Positions 17,707-25,612 of a DNA stretch of 64,000 nt are shown piece after piece (within the stretch, counting starts at the first letter, position 1; each line of letters starts with the position of its first letter). A model generated the notes under the pieces. That model saw only the letters and a program-made list of their open reading frames with translations, ran no database searches and was not told the DNA's origin. Both the position numbers and the translations under genes were made by a program. The DNA comes from Bacilli bacterium (GTDB lineage: Bacteria; Bacillota_I; Bacilli_A; RF39; UBA660): the NCBI GenBank assembly GCA_900768815.1, contig CAAGEE010000004.1, positions 62,001-126,000 on the forward strand, read 5' to 3'.

Positions 17707-18474
17707 CTATTTATTTAAACTTATAGCAAATTTAATTGCTAATAATCCAATCATTTCTTTATCACTTAACTTTTCACTATTTCCCAAAGATCTTTTATCC
17801 CACTTTGCTGCATCTAAATTGTCGGCCGCATAAAAGAATTGAAAAACTTCTTTATTTCTAAATTTTGCTAAAGCTGCTATTGCTGAACATTCCATATCAA
17901 CACATATACAGCCTTCTTCTTTTCTATCCAATACTTTTTTTCTTGTTTCTCGATATGGAGCATCTGTCGTCCATACTTTTCCTGTTACATAAGAATAATT
18001 ATGTTCCTTTAACAATTTAATAAATTTTTCTTTATATTTTGGATTAACAGTTATTTCTCTTGATGATTTTAAATAATGATAGCTTGTTCCCTCATCTCTA
18101 ATTGCAGAATCGGGAATTATTACAGCCAAATCATCAATTGATTTATCAAGTACACCACACGTTCCAAAAACAATTATTCTTTCTAATCCCATAGCAAATA
18201 ATTCTTCATATTGAACAATACATGCTGGTGCGCCAACTCTAGACATAAACAAAGCCAAGTCTTTTCCATCATAATTGATTTTGTATATTGGCGATTTGCC
18301 GTTTCCATTTGAAGATAGTGCTATTTCTACACCGCCAAACTTACTTACTAATTGATCAAATAATTTTTTTGAAAAGCAAGTTACTCCAGTTTTAGGAAAA
18401 TCTTCAATTACATTTTCAACTTCATCTGGATCAAATGTTGACTTTAACGTTTCATCATATTCTTCTAATATCAT
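17707..18474 (-). CDS. Nucleoside phosphorylase (uridine phosphorylase type)
   Basis: A 255-residue member of the PNP/UDP phosphorylase family. FGTCGVLDKSI at about 104-114 lies in the ribose/phosphate site, and EEGCICVDMECSAIAALA at about 188-205 contains the conserved Met-Glu that binds the ribose. It would split a nucleoside with phosphate into base and ribose 1-phosphate; uridine is the best guess. AAGGTGATA precedes the ATG. It is the left-most gene of the repeat-bounded segment 18475-21990. Confidence 0.85.
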   Translation of the reverse strand: MILEEYDETLKSTFDPDEVENVIEDFPKTGVTCFSKKLFDQLVSKFGGVEIALSSNGNGKSPIYKINYDGKDLALFMSRVGAPACIVQYEELFAMGLERIIVFGTCGVLDKSIDDLAVIIPDSAIRDEGTSYHYLKSSREITVNPKYKEKFIKLLKEHNYSYVTGKVWTTDAPYRETRKKVLDRKEEGCICVDMECSAIAALAKFRNKEVFQFFYAADNLDAAKWDKRSLGNSEKLSDKEMIGLLAIKFAISLNK

Positions 18475-18603
18475 ATTATCACCTTCTATTTAATTATATC
18501 ATAATATATATTTCTTTGTTGTTGATTTAGTTCAATAGATTCTTCTGGAAATTATCTAAGTATCTTTTTTGCGATAAATTCACTAAAATTTTGGAATAGA
18601 AAA

Positions 18604-18645
18604 AACTCGTAAGTAACTTATCTAAAGTACTTTACGAGTTTTCTT
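18604..18645 (-). terminator. Terminator with CTTATCTAA in its stem-loop
   Basis: AAAACTCGTAA and TTACGAGTTTTC arms; the loop includes a copy of CTTATCTAA (18617-18625). On the minus strand it lies downstream of the SEC-C frame and ends in TTTTTTC. Confidence 0.6.
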
Positions 18646-18679
18646 ATCACAATTTTGGTTGTTTTTTCTGATTTTTATT

Positions 18680-18757
18680 CTACTTTCCACAGCATTGTTT
18701 GTATTTTTTACCGCTGCCACATGCTAAGATATTAAAACAACCTTGTAATTTTTTCAT
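18680..18757 (-). pseudogene. 25-codon SEC-C motif frame, copy of a secA-type 3-prime end
   Basis: Reading leftwards from an ATG at 18757: MKKLQGCFNIL then ACGSGKKYKQCCGK and TAG. The last 13 residues equal the SecA zinc-binding tail. Compared with secA, the differing codons (AGC/AGT, TAC/TAT, TGC/TGT, GGA/GGT, AAG/AAA, AAA/AAG) are all silent. No Shine-Dalgarno precedes the ATG, so translation is doubtful. It may be a decayed SEC-C gene, a duplicated secA end, or a true micropeptide. Confidence 0.5.
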
Positions 18758-18842
18758 TTTTAATTGGTGTTTTTTATTTTAAATCTATATTTTTTTATTG
18801 AAATATTGCAAGTTTTTATTCAACAACTTATCTAAAAAAAAT

Positions 18843-19511
18843 CTATTTTTTCTTAATGCTATTGTTTCTATTTAGGAATAATTCTTTAGTTCCGTGATAT
18901 TCTTTAGATATCAAAATCTCATCATCTTTAAAATATGATGATTTTTTTGTTCCAACGAATTCAAATCCAAGTTTTTCCATAATTCTCCATGATCCAGGAT
19001 TTATTTCAGCTGCACTTGTTTTAATATCAGTTATTTCTACCTCATTAAACATAAAATCTAATATTGCAACGGCTGCTTCTGTTGCATAGCCTTTTCCCTG
19101 ACAATTAGGATCAATAAACCATCCAACATCTCTTATATTTTCAGGTTCATTATCTTTTGGTTGACAAGTTATTTGACCTATAACTGTATTGGTTCCTTTA
19201 AGAAAAATACTCCAAGTATACTTTTGACTATCATCTTGTGCTTGGATGGATTCTATCTTCTTTTCATAAAAAGGTTCTTGTCTTTTCCAATCAGACAATT
19301 GTTCTATAAAAATTCGTCTTGCTTTTTTTAAATCTTCTATATTGTCCTTAGATAAATTATTTTTATCAAATATTCTATCTGGAGTAGGAAAATAATATTG
19401 ATTGATATCTTCATTAATTAATATTTCCCATAATCTATGTTGCTCCTCCATGGTAGGAATCCTCAATTCCAATCTATCAGTATATAAATTTTTAGAATTT
19501 ATTTTATTCAT
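18843..19511 (-). CDS. GNAT acetyltransferase of the RimJ/RimL type
   Basis: A 222-residue protein from the ATG at 19511; GGAAGTG fits this start better than the GTG three codons upstream. TDRLELRIPTMEE near the N-terminus and WFIDPNCQGKGYATEAAVAILDFMF (about 138-162) are typical of ribosomal-protein-serine/alanine acetyltransferase relatives, as is NPGSWRIMEKLGFEFVG. It may modify a protein N-terminus or a small molecule. SEC-C fragments and CTTATCTAA repeats lie on both sides, so it looks like one cassette unit. Confidence 0.8.
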   Translation of the reverse strand: MNKINSKNLYTDRLELRIPTMEEQHRLWEILINEDINQYYFPTPDRIFDKNNLSKDNIEDLKKARRIFIEQLSDWKRQEPFYEKKIESIQAQDDSQKYTWSIFLKGTNTVIGQITCQPKDNEPENIRDVGWFIDPNCQGKGYATEAAVAILDFMFNEVEITDIKTSAAEINPGSWRIMEKLGFEFVGTKKSSYFKDDEILISKEYHGTKELFLNRNNSIKKK

Positions 19512-19643
19512 TGTTATCACTTCCTTTTTAATTATATCATATACGCCCTATTTTGCGGCTGATTTTGGTGAAAAGACTTATCTAAAACTTATCCAAGACA
19601 AAAGACATGCCTATAATTACCTAAATATTGTAATCATAGAAAA

Positions 19644-19673
19644 ACCCGCAATCCCTTATTTTATGCGGGTTCG
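19644..19673 (-). terminator. Terminator after the second SEC-C copy
   Basis: Arms of AACCCGCA and TGCGGGTT around about 14 bases, followed on the minus strand by TTTTTC. Loop and tail (ATAAGGGATTGCGGG) resemble the segment downstream of secA (ATAAGGGTTTGCGC), so the copied unit extends past the stop codon. Confidence 0.8.
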
Positions 19674-19678
19674 TTGGC

Positions 19679-19834
19679 TTATTTACCACAACATTGCTTA
19701 TATTTTTTACCACTGCCAAATGGCTTTTGGTATTTGGGATTTTGGAAGTTTTTGGTAGCATTTGGCTCGTTAATTTGGCACTTTGTTGCACTTGGGAGCA
19801 CTCCGTAGCACTCGGCAAACCTAGCAGAACTTAT
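19679..19834 (-). pseudogene. SEC-C motif fragment, copy of a secA-type 3-prime end
   Basis: An open frame of 51 codons ends in FGSGKKYKQCCGK and TAA. The first 40 bases from the stop differ from the secA end at only two positions. The residues before it (AECYGVLPSATKC, then NFQNPKYQKP) do not match SecA. A TAG within a TTAGATAAG repeat closes the frame upstream, and there is no ATG and no ribosome binding site. Probably not translated: a remnant or a recombination site. Confidence 0.55.
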
Positions 19835-19870
19835 CTAAAAACTTATCTAAAAAAATCTATTTTTAATTTA

Positions 19871-20596
19871 TTACAATTTTTTAATATGTGTATTTTCTTC
19901 GAAATTTAGTTCCTGTGATTCTCCATTTTTAAAAAAGAAGAATGGTCTATTACCCAATATTTCTAATTCACCATTATTAACGAAAATTGCATCTTCTTCT
20001 GGTATTGCAATTACATCTCCATTTGTTATAGAAAAATGCTTTATTGCATTAGTAAAATTATTTAATCTGGCAAGATTTTCTTCTTCTGACAATTTAGATT
20101 TCGTATTTGTATAATGTGGGAATATAGATACACCATTCATAACATTAAATCCTTTAGTATCAATTAATGCTACATCATTAGGATCCATTGTAGATATTAT
20201 ATCAATGTCACACCCAAATATGACAGCACCTGCACTTCCACCTATAACAATTCCACCATTATTTATAAATTCTTTAATTTTTTCAAAAGCACCACTATCT
20301 TTGATTCCTTTTAATAATTTATAAGTGTTACCTCCACCAATAAATAATGCACAATAATTATCATAGTCTTTTTGAACTAATTCTTCAAAACTTCTAACCA
20401 TATCTATTCCAGATAATTGTACTTGTGCTAACTCTTCATTTATCCACTCATAGCAACTATCATATGGATGATCACTTTCGTCCATAGCTAAAGGAACATA
20501 TAATAGTGGTTTGTTATGTTCTATTATTTCATTTAGTTTTTTATTAGCATAATAGTTTTGTTCTCCTGAACCTCCACCACATAATATTAACTTCAT
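19871..20596 (-). CDS. Peptidase E-like serine peptidase (family S51)
   Basis: A 241-residue protein. FIGGGNTYKLLKGI at about 87-100 and GGIVIGGSAGAVIFG at about 112-126 contain the S51 nucleophile elbow (Ser in GGSAGA). CGGGSGEQNYYAN opens the chain as in dipeptidase E relatives. Such enzymes cleave Asp-Xaa dipeptides or cyanophycin-like substrates; the actual substrate here is not shown. GGAG precedes the ATG. It lies about 50 bases downstream of the zinc-ribbon/HEPN-like gene. Confidence 0.8.
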   Translation of the reverse strand: MKLILCGGGSGEQNYYANKKLNEIIEHNKPLLYVPLAMDESDHPYDSCYEWINEELAQVQLSGIDMVRSFEELVQKDYDNYCALFIGGGNTYKLLKGIKDSGAFEKIKEFINNGGIVIGGSAGAVIFGCDIDIISTMDPNDVALIDTKGFNVMNGVSIFPHYTNTKSKLSEEENLARLNNFTNAIKHFSITNGDVIAIPEEDAIFVNNGELEILGNRPFFFFKNGESQELNFEENTHIKKL

Positions 20597-20649
20597 ATTA
20601 TCAACTCCTATATAAATTATATCATTTTTTCCATGATTATAAAATAATA

Positions 20650-21678
20650 TTAGTTTTTAGATTTCTTTACTTTATCAATCAATTTTTGCCCTAGTTTATT
20701 TACAAGTTCAGTATACTTTAATATTTCTAAATTATTAACATTCAAATGTTGCCCCAGCTTATATGAATTATCACCACTTTTATTTATATAATCTTCATCT
20801 ACTATTCCATCTTTATGTGTAAAGCAATGCCTTTTCTGGAAACATATTTTAACTTGATTTAATTCATCCACACTAATTAACTCATCATATCCATAATTAA
20901 TAGTATCCTTAAACTTTTGACTTCCATCATCTAGTCTTTGAAACAAATTCTTTTTTATAGTTTCGATAGGTTTTATTTTACTATATAAGGATTCACATAA
21001 TCTTTGAAATGCAACTACTAAATCATTTAATGAGTTAATTCTAAGTGATTCACATGTCCTTGCCGCTTCATCTTTGCTAATAGCTGATACAGAATCATAT
21101 ATAGTTGTCAAATTTTTAATATTTCCCTTAACTTTTTCTATAGTATTAGTAAAAGTTTGTTCTGCGGAGTTTTCCCCACACTTTGGGCAAAAAAATCCTG
21201 ACCCAACAACTTCATATCTAAAATGGCAAAAAGGACATTCAATTTTTTGCTGCATTTTATCGAGCGCCTTTGCAGGCAAGTCAACAAAATATGTGTTACT
21301 ACCTTTATAGTTGATACTCATTTTAATCATACTATTTCTATTAAATTTTCTATTCAATTGATTATTCGCTACTTTCGTTCCTTTTTTTAATGCATTATTA
21401 ATATCATATTTTACTTTTTGAATTGCTTGCTCTCTGGCTTGTGTAACTTGTTCAGTTGTAAACCAATTATTAGTAATTGATTCAAATCCACAAAAAGGAC
21501 AGTGTATTGTTGCATCTTCAGCAAGCGCATTCCAATCCTCTGCAAACACTTTAAATTTCTTTAAACATTTTGTGTCAGGGCATTCTTTATCAATATATCC
21601 CTCTTCATCAGTTAGTATTTTCATACTATAAGAAGCATGTTCTAACTTTTTTAACTCTTTTATTAAACCATCAAACAT
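20650..21678 (-). CDS. Zinc-ribbon protein with a C-terminal HEPN-like motif
   Basis: A 342-residue protein. Three zinc-knuckle regions: CPDTKC near 33-38 paired with CPFC near 59-62, and CPFC...CPKC near 147-165. The C-terminal half is helical and contains FQKRHCFTHKDGIVDEDY near 285-302, in which R-x4-H fits the catalytic motif of HEPN ribonucleases. That assignment is tentative. HEPN proteins often serve in RNA cleavage, toxin-antitoxin or phage defence. It is the first gene left of secA, in the repeat-marked segment, with AAAGGAGG at its start and a hairpin leader. Confidence 0.6.
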   Translation of the reverse strand: MFDGLIKELKKLEHASYSMKILTDEEGYIDKECPDTKCLKKFKVFAEDWNALAEDATIHCPFCGFESITNNWFTTEQVTQAREQAIQKVKYDINNALKKGTKVANNQLNRKFNRNSMIKMSINYKGSNTYFVDLPAKALDKMQQKIECPFCHFRYEVVGSGFFCPKCGENSAEQTFTNTIEKVKGNIKNLTTIYDSVSAISKDEAARTCESLRINSLNDLVVAFQRLCESLYSKIKPIETIKKNLFQRLDDGSQKFKDTINYGYDELISVDELNQVKICFQKRHCFTHKDGIVDEDYINKSGDNSYKLGQHLNVNNLEILKYTELVNKLGQKLIDKVKKSKN

Positions 21679-21709
21679 ATAATATCATTCCTCCTTTGTT
21701 AATGAAAAA

Positions 21710-21754
21710 GAAAAAGAGTATAGTTTCCCATTTTACGAAAACCTATACTCTATT
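21710..21754 (-). terminator. Hairpin in the leader of the zinc-ribbon/HEPN-like gene
   Basis: AGAGTATAG and CTATACTCT arms flank a loop of about 19 bases, followed on the minus strand by TTTTTCTTTTTC. It begins roughly 15-20 bases after a possible TATACT minus-10 box and ends about 35 bases before the ATG, so it could attenuate transcription of the gene. Confidence 0.6.
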
Positions 21755-21945
21755 TTAACTATAATTAGTATAACATAAAAATTTGAATTTGAAAAGTTAC
21801 TTTAAAAACTTATCTAATTTTATAACCACTTTAACCTTATTTTATAAGGCTTTGATGCACTTTAAAAAAAATGAAAAACTTATCTAATGCTTATCTAAAT
21901 TTTTTAAGTTGTAATTTTTTACAATTTTTGAGTATTGTATAAAAA

Positions 21946-21978
21946 TAGCGCAAACCCTTATATTACTTAGGCTTACGC
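21946..21978 (-). terminator. secA terminator
   Basis: On the minus strand GCGTAAGCC pairs with GGGTTTGCGC across about 12 bases, followed by TATTTTTATA, starting about 10 bases after the secA stop. Confidence 0.6.
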
Positions 21979-21990
21979 CGGTTTTAATCA

Positions 21991-24480
21991 TTATTTACCA
22001 CAACATTGTTTATATTTCTTACCACTGCCACATGGACATGGGTCATTACGACCTATTTTTTTAGACTTCTTAGGAGTACGTTTTGCTGTATCATCACTTT
22101 CATTAGTGATTTGTTTTTTAGAAACAGCTTTTCTCTCTACATTTTGTCTAATTTCTGCTTTTAATAGGAAGATAGTAATATCTTTATCTATTTTTTGTAG
22201 CATTGAGTCAAACAACTCAAAACCTTCCATAGTATAAGCTCTTAATGGATCTTCTTGAGCATACCCTCTTAAATGAATTCCTTCTCTTAAATGAGACATT
22301 GTATTGATATGTTCCATCCAATAATTATCAACAACTTGTAAAGTAATTACTTTTTCAAATTCTTCTGATATTTCTTGTGGAATATCTTTTATTTTTTCTT
22401 CATATTCAGAAATTACTTGTTTAGCTATTTTATCAATTACTTCTTCCGGAGTTATTCCTTCGATATCTTTCTTTTTGATATCTTTTCTTAATAAGTTCTC
22501 ATTAGCAAAGTCAACTATTTCAGTTAAATCAGCATCTGTTAGCATACCTTCTGGTGCTAGATGTGAATTAACTAGGTCTTCTACGTGGTGTCTAAATGAA
22601 CTTAATACCATTTCATGGATTGAATCACTATCTAGAATAGTATTTCTTTTCTCATAAATTATTTCTCTTTGATTATTCATTACATCATCATATTGAAGTA
22701 ATTGTTTACGAATATCGAAGTTGTTTCCTTCTACTCTTTTTTGAGCTGTTCCAATAGATTTAGTGAATGTTTTACTTTGAATTGCTTGGTCTCCTAGACC
22801 CATATTCTTCATCATTTCACCAATTCTATCTGATCCAAAGCGTACCATTAGATCATCTTTCATGGAAACAAAGAATTGAGTATAACCAGGATCTCCTTGA
22901 CGACCAGAACGTCCTCTTAACTGATTATCAATACGACGTGATTCATGACGCTCTGTACCAACAACACATAAACCACCTAAATTTCTTATTTCATCTGATA
23001 GTTTGATATCAGTACCACGACCTGCCATATTAGTTGCGATGGTTACTGACTTATTTAGACCAATCTTAGAAATGATTTCTGCTTCACGAGCATGGTTTTT
23101 AGCATTTAATACTTCATGTGGTATTTTTGCTTGTTTCAATAAATTACTGATTAACTCACTTGTTTCAATGGCAATAGTACCTATTAACACAGGTTGCCCT
23201 TTTTCATAACGTTCTTTTACGAAGTTAATGATTGCTTTATATTTAGCTTCTTTTGTAGCATAAACTAAGTCAGGGGCATCAATACGGATTACTGGTTTAT
23301 TAGTTGGTATTTCAATAACATACATATTATAAATATTTCTAAATTCTTCTTCTTCAGTTTTAGCAGTACCAGTCATACCAGATAGCTTTTTGTACATTCT
23401 GAATAAGTTTTGGAATGTTATTGTTGCTAAAGTCTTGGTTTCTTGATTGATTGTTACTCCTTCTTTTGCTTCTATTGCTTGATGGAGTCCATCAGAATAT
23501 GCTCTACCTTTCATTAGACGCCCAGTAAATTGATCAACAATTACTACTTCATCATCTTGAACTACATAGTCTACATCTCTTTTCATAGAGTAATTAGCAC
23601 GTAGAGCTTGATTAATATAGTGTAAAAGACCGGCATTTTCTATTTCATAAAGATTCGATATATTAAATGTCTTTTCTGCTTTTTCTGAGCCTTGATCAGT
23701 TAAGTTAACGCTCTTTGTTTTTTCATCGTAAATAAAGTCTTTTTCATCTTTTAAACTTTTAGCGAAACGATCGGCATCAATATATAAGTTAGCACTTCTC
23801 ATTTCACCACCAGAAATAATTAATGGTGTTCTAGCTTCATCAATTAAAACCGAGTCAACCTCATCGATAATAGCAAAGTTTAGCTTACGTTGAACACGTT
23901 CTTCTTTTCGAACAACCATGTTATCTCTTAAGTAGTCGAAACCAATTTCATTATTTGTTGAATATAAAATATCACAATTATAAGCTTCTTGTTTCTCTTT
24001 TGGAGTTAAATCTCTTGTATTTACTCCAACAGTTAACCCTAAGAATTCATGAATTTTACCCATCCAAGCAGCATCACGTGTTGCTAGATACTCATTAACA
24101 GTTATGATATGTACTCCTTCACCTGTTAGAGCATTTAAGTATGCTGGTAAGACACTGGTTAATGTTTTACCTTCACCGGTTTTCATTTCAGCTATGTTAC
24201 CATAATGAATAGCAAGACCACCTAGTATTTGGACATAGAAATGTTTTTCGCCAATGACACGGAAGGCAGCTTCACGTGCGGTTGCAAAAGCTTCCACTAA
24301 AATATCATCTAGTGTTTCTCCATCTCTTAGTCTATTTTTAAATTGCTCTGTTTTATTCTGTAATTCTGTATCAGTTAACTTTGAATATTCTTCATCCAAA
24401 GCCATTACTTTGTCTGCTAATACAGTAAATCTTTTCATTTCTTTGTATTCGTGATCGAATAATTTCCTTAATAGGTTCAT
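21991..24480 (-). CDS. secA: Preprotein translocase ATPase SecA
   Basis: An 829-residue SecA, the motor that pushes preproteins through SecYEG. The Walker A motif is MKTGEGKTL near 100; Walker B (IIDEVDSVLIDEARTPLIISG) is near 208; GSGRQGDPG and SKTFTKSIG-type motifs follow in the second nucleotide domain. The C-terminal SEC-C zinc tail CPCGSGKKYKQCCGK is intact. Length is normal for Firmicutes. AAGGAG precedes the ATG. The 3-prime end is the apparent parent of the SEC-C fragments to its left. Confidence 0.98.
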   Translation of the reverse strand: MNLLRKLFDHEYKEMKRFTVLADKVMALDEEYSKLTDTELQNKTEQFKNRLRDGETLDDILVEAFATAREAAFRVIGEKHFYVQILGGLAIHYGNIAEMKTGEGKTLTSVLPAYLNALTGEGVHIITVNEYLATRDAAWMGKIHEFLGLTVGVNTRDLTPKEKQEAYNCDILYSTNNEIGFDYLRDNMVVRKEERVQRKLNFAIIDEVDSVLIDEARTPLIISGGEMRSANLYIDADRFAKSLKDEKDFIYDEKTKSVNLTDQGSEKAEKTFNISNLYEIENAGLLHYINQALRANYSMKRDVDYVVQDDEVVIVDQFTGRLMKGRAYSDGLHQAIEAKEGVTINQETKTLATITFQNLFRMYKKLSGMTGTAKTEEEEFRNIYNMYVIEIPTNKPVIRIDAPDLVYATKEAKYKAIINFVKERYEKGQPVLIGTIAIETSELISNLLKQAKIPHEVLNAKNHAREAEIISKIGLNKSVTIATNMAGRGTDIKLSDEIRNLGGLCVVGTERHESRRIDNQLRGRSGRQGDPGYTQFFVSMKDDLMVRFGSDRIGEMMKNMGLGDQAIQSKTFTKSIGTAQKRVEGNNFDIRKQLLQYDDVMNNQREIIYEKRNTILDSDSIHEMVLSSFRHHVEDLVNSHLAPEGMLTDADLTEIVDFANENLLRKDIKKKDIEGITPEEVIDKIAKQVISEYEEKIKDIPQEISEEFEKVITLQVVDNYWMEHINTMSHLREGIHLRGYAQEDPLRAYTMEGFELFDSMLQKIDKDITIFLLKAEIRQNVERKAVSKKQITNESDDTAKRTPKKSKKIGRNDPCPCGSGKKYKQCCGK

Positions 24481-24514
24481 TCTATCAACTCCTTCAAGTA
24501 TTTATTTTATCAAA

Positions 24515-24568
24515 AAAAAATGAAGAAAGAAAGTAATATGCTTATTTTCCCTTCATTTTCTTCTTTTT
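24515..24568 (-). terminator. Terminator of hpf
   Basis: AAAATGAAG and CTTCATTTT arms with a long loop and flanking A/T runs lie between hpf and secA. Confidence 0.6.
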
Positions 24569-24576
24569 TGAGTGAT

Positions 24577-25113
24577 TTACTCTGATTCGATTACACCATA
24601 ATTGCCATCTTTTCTTTTGTATACGACAGCACTTTTTCCACTTTCACTATCTTTATACATATAAAATTCATGACCTAGTAATTCCATTTGAAGAATCGCT
24701 TCTTCCTCATTCATTGGTTTTACTTCTACAGTTTTTCTTTTTACTATTTTCTTTTCTTCTTGTTCTTTTTCTATTTCTTGTTCTATTTTACTGATATCAA
24801 AATCAAAGTTAGTTTTAACTTGTTTTGACATCATTCTAGTTTTATTCTTTCTAATTTGTCTTTCTAAGGTATCTAGAGCTTTATCAACAGCTGCATAAAA
24901 GTCATCTTTTGTTTCCTCTGCTCTTACAATATAAGTTTTTAACGGAATAGTGATTTCTACTCGTTGTTCATGATTCTTTACTTTTACTATAACATTAGCA
25001 CGAATTTCATCGCTATTTTTTAGATACTTTTCTAACTTTCTTAATTTTTCCTCGATATAGTTATGCATAGAATCTGTAATTTTTAGTTTGTCTCCACGTA
25101 TAATAATTTCCAT
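24577..25113 (-). CDS. hpf: Ribosome hibernation promoting factor, long form
   Basis: A 178-residue protein of the long HPF type that pairs ribosomes into inactive 100S dimers during slow growth. The N-terminal domain (about 1-100) has the beta-alpha-beta HPF/YfiA pattern, RVEITIPLKTYIVRAEETKDDFYAAVDKALDTLERQ. The C-terminal dimerisation domain (about 120-178) contains EEEAILQMELLGHEFYMYKD and ends in YGVIE. I chose the second ATG (25113), seven bases after AGGAGG; the first is only one base from it. A TATAAT lies at 25136-25141. Confidence 0.95.
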   Translation of the reverse strand: MEIIIRGDKLKITDSMHNYIEEKLRKLEKYLKNSDEIRANVIVKVKNHEQRVEITIPLKTYIVRAEETKDDFYAAVDKALDTLERQIRKNKTRMMSKQVKTNFDFDISKIEQEIEKEQEEKKIVKRKTVEVKPMNEEEAILQMELLGHEFYMYKDSESGKSAVVYKRKDGNYGVIESE

Positions 25114-25135
25114 ATTCATTCCTCCTTATAATTAA

Positions 25136-25141
25136 ATTATA
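25136..25141 (-). promoter_or_regulatory. Minus-10 box of hpf
   Basis: TATAAT on the minus strand, about 23 bases before the start codon. No clear minus-35 box, which may mean another factor or an activator. Confidence 0.45.
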
Positions 25142-25157
25142 GCATATTGAAGTGAAA

Positions 25158-25192
25158 AAAACTACTACTTTTCAGTAGCAGTTTCTTTTACT
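25158..25192 (-). terminator. Terminator of the cold-shock gene
   Basis: ACTGCTACT and AGTAGTAGT arms overlap the stop codon, and a run of seven T follows on the minus strand. Confidence 0.75.
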
Positions 25193-25386
25193 AGCTTAAC
25201 GTTTATTGCTTGATAACCTTTACTGGTTTCAACTAATTTAAACTCTACTAGTTGGCCTTCAGATAATGTTTTATATCCATCAATCTCGATTGCTGAATAA
25301 TGAACAAATATATCTTCATTTTCTTTGAATTCAATAAAGCCATAACCCTTTTCATTATTGAACCATTTTACACGACCAATCATCAT
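25165..25386 (-). CDS. Cold-shock domain protein
   Basis: A 73-residue cold-shock protein. RVKWFNNEKGYGFIEF holds RNP1 (KGYGFIEF) and DIFVHYSAI holds RNP2, the single-stranded nucleic acid binding surface. Such proteins act as RNA chaperones. Two consecutive ATG codons are possible starts. The leader of about 100 bases is long, as expected for cold-shock mRNAs, and has a CTACCA/TGGTAG hairpin at 25412-25431 just upstream of the start. Confidence 0.92.
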   Translation of the reverse strand: MMIGRVKWFNNEKGYGFIEFKENEDIFVHYSAIEIDGYKTLSEGQLVEFKLVETSKGYQAINVKLVKETATEK

Positions 25387-25493
25387 ACCTCTAGCACCTC
25401 ACTTTTCTACCATTGTCCTTTGGTAGTTTGATTCTATCAAATTTAAGTGTACTTTTTATATTCTTTCCGTAACTTGTATGTATAGCGCCGTGA

Positions 25494-25522
25494 ATTGTAT
25501 GAAATCCCCTATTTTTCGACAA
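25494..25522 (-). promoter_or_regulatory. Promoter of the cold-shock gene
   Basis: On the minus strand TTGTCG (25517-25522), a 17-base spacer, then TACAAT (25494-25499). Confidence 0.65.
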
Positions 25523-25557
25523 AATTCGATTTTTTTAATTTGATACTAACAATATAT

Positions 25558-25594
25558 AGATTAAAAATTTATTTAAAATTTTTAATCTTATAAT
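25558..25594 (+). promoter_or_regulatory. agrBD promoter with perfect inverted repeat over the minus-35 region
   Basis: TATAAT lies at 25589-25594. The position where a minus-35 box should be is occupied by a perfect inverted repeat: 13-base arms (25558-25570 and 25576-25588, AGATTAAAAATTT and its complement) with a 5-base spacer. No minus-35 consensus exists, which fits a promoter needing an activator or controlled by a repressor. No classic AgrA direct repeat was found. Confidence 0.55.
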
Positions 25595-25612
25595 GTAAGT
25601 GTGAGGTGAAAC

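Larger units (their letters stand above)
18475..18842. other. Gap (a): terminator, repeats and a stray SEC-C reading frame
   Basis: 368 bases without a full gene. It holds the phosphorylase upstream region, a terminator-like hairpin at 18604-18645, two CTTATCTAA repeats and the small SEC-C frame 18680-18757. Confidence 0.7.
19512..19870. other. Gap (b): promoter region, terminator, SEC-C copy and repeats
   Basis: 359 bases without a full gene. From right to left on the minus strand it holds two CTTATCTAA repeats, a SEC-C frame, a strong terminator, a further repeat pair and the upstream region of the acetyltransferase. Confidence 0.7.
18617..21898. repeat. CTTATCTAA repeat family (8 exact copies)
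   Basis: Exact CTTATCTAA (TTAGATAAG on minus) at 18617, 18827, 19577, 19830, 19842, 21809, 21879 and 21890, plus a variant CTTATCCAA at 19588. All lie in the three gaps between genes and none within the genes between them. Several are paired 11-12 bases apart. Most are preceded by AA or AAA. Confidence 0.7.
21679..21990. other. Gap (c): secA downstream region and leader of the zinc-ribbon gene
   Basis: 312 bases. From the secA side: secA terminator, a pair of CTTATCTAA repeats, one more repeat, a minus-10-like TATACT on the minus strand near 21766-21771, and a strong hairpin before the zinc-ribbon gene. No gene seen. Confidence 0.7.

Noticed and set aside
19621..19818. 65-codon frame opposite/overlapping the SEC-C fragment
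   Set aside because: No ribosome binding site and no family match; the SEC-C frame in the same stretch is the recognisable one.
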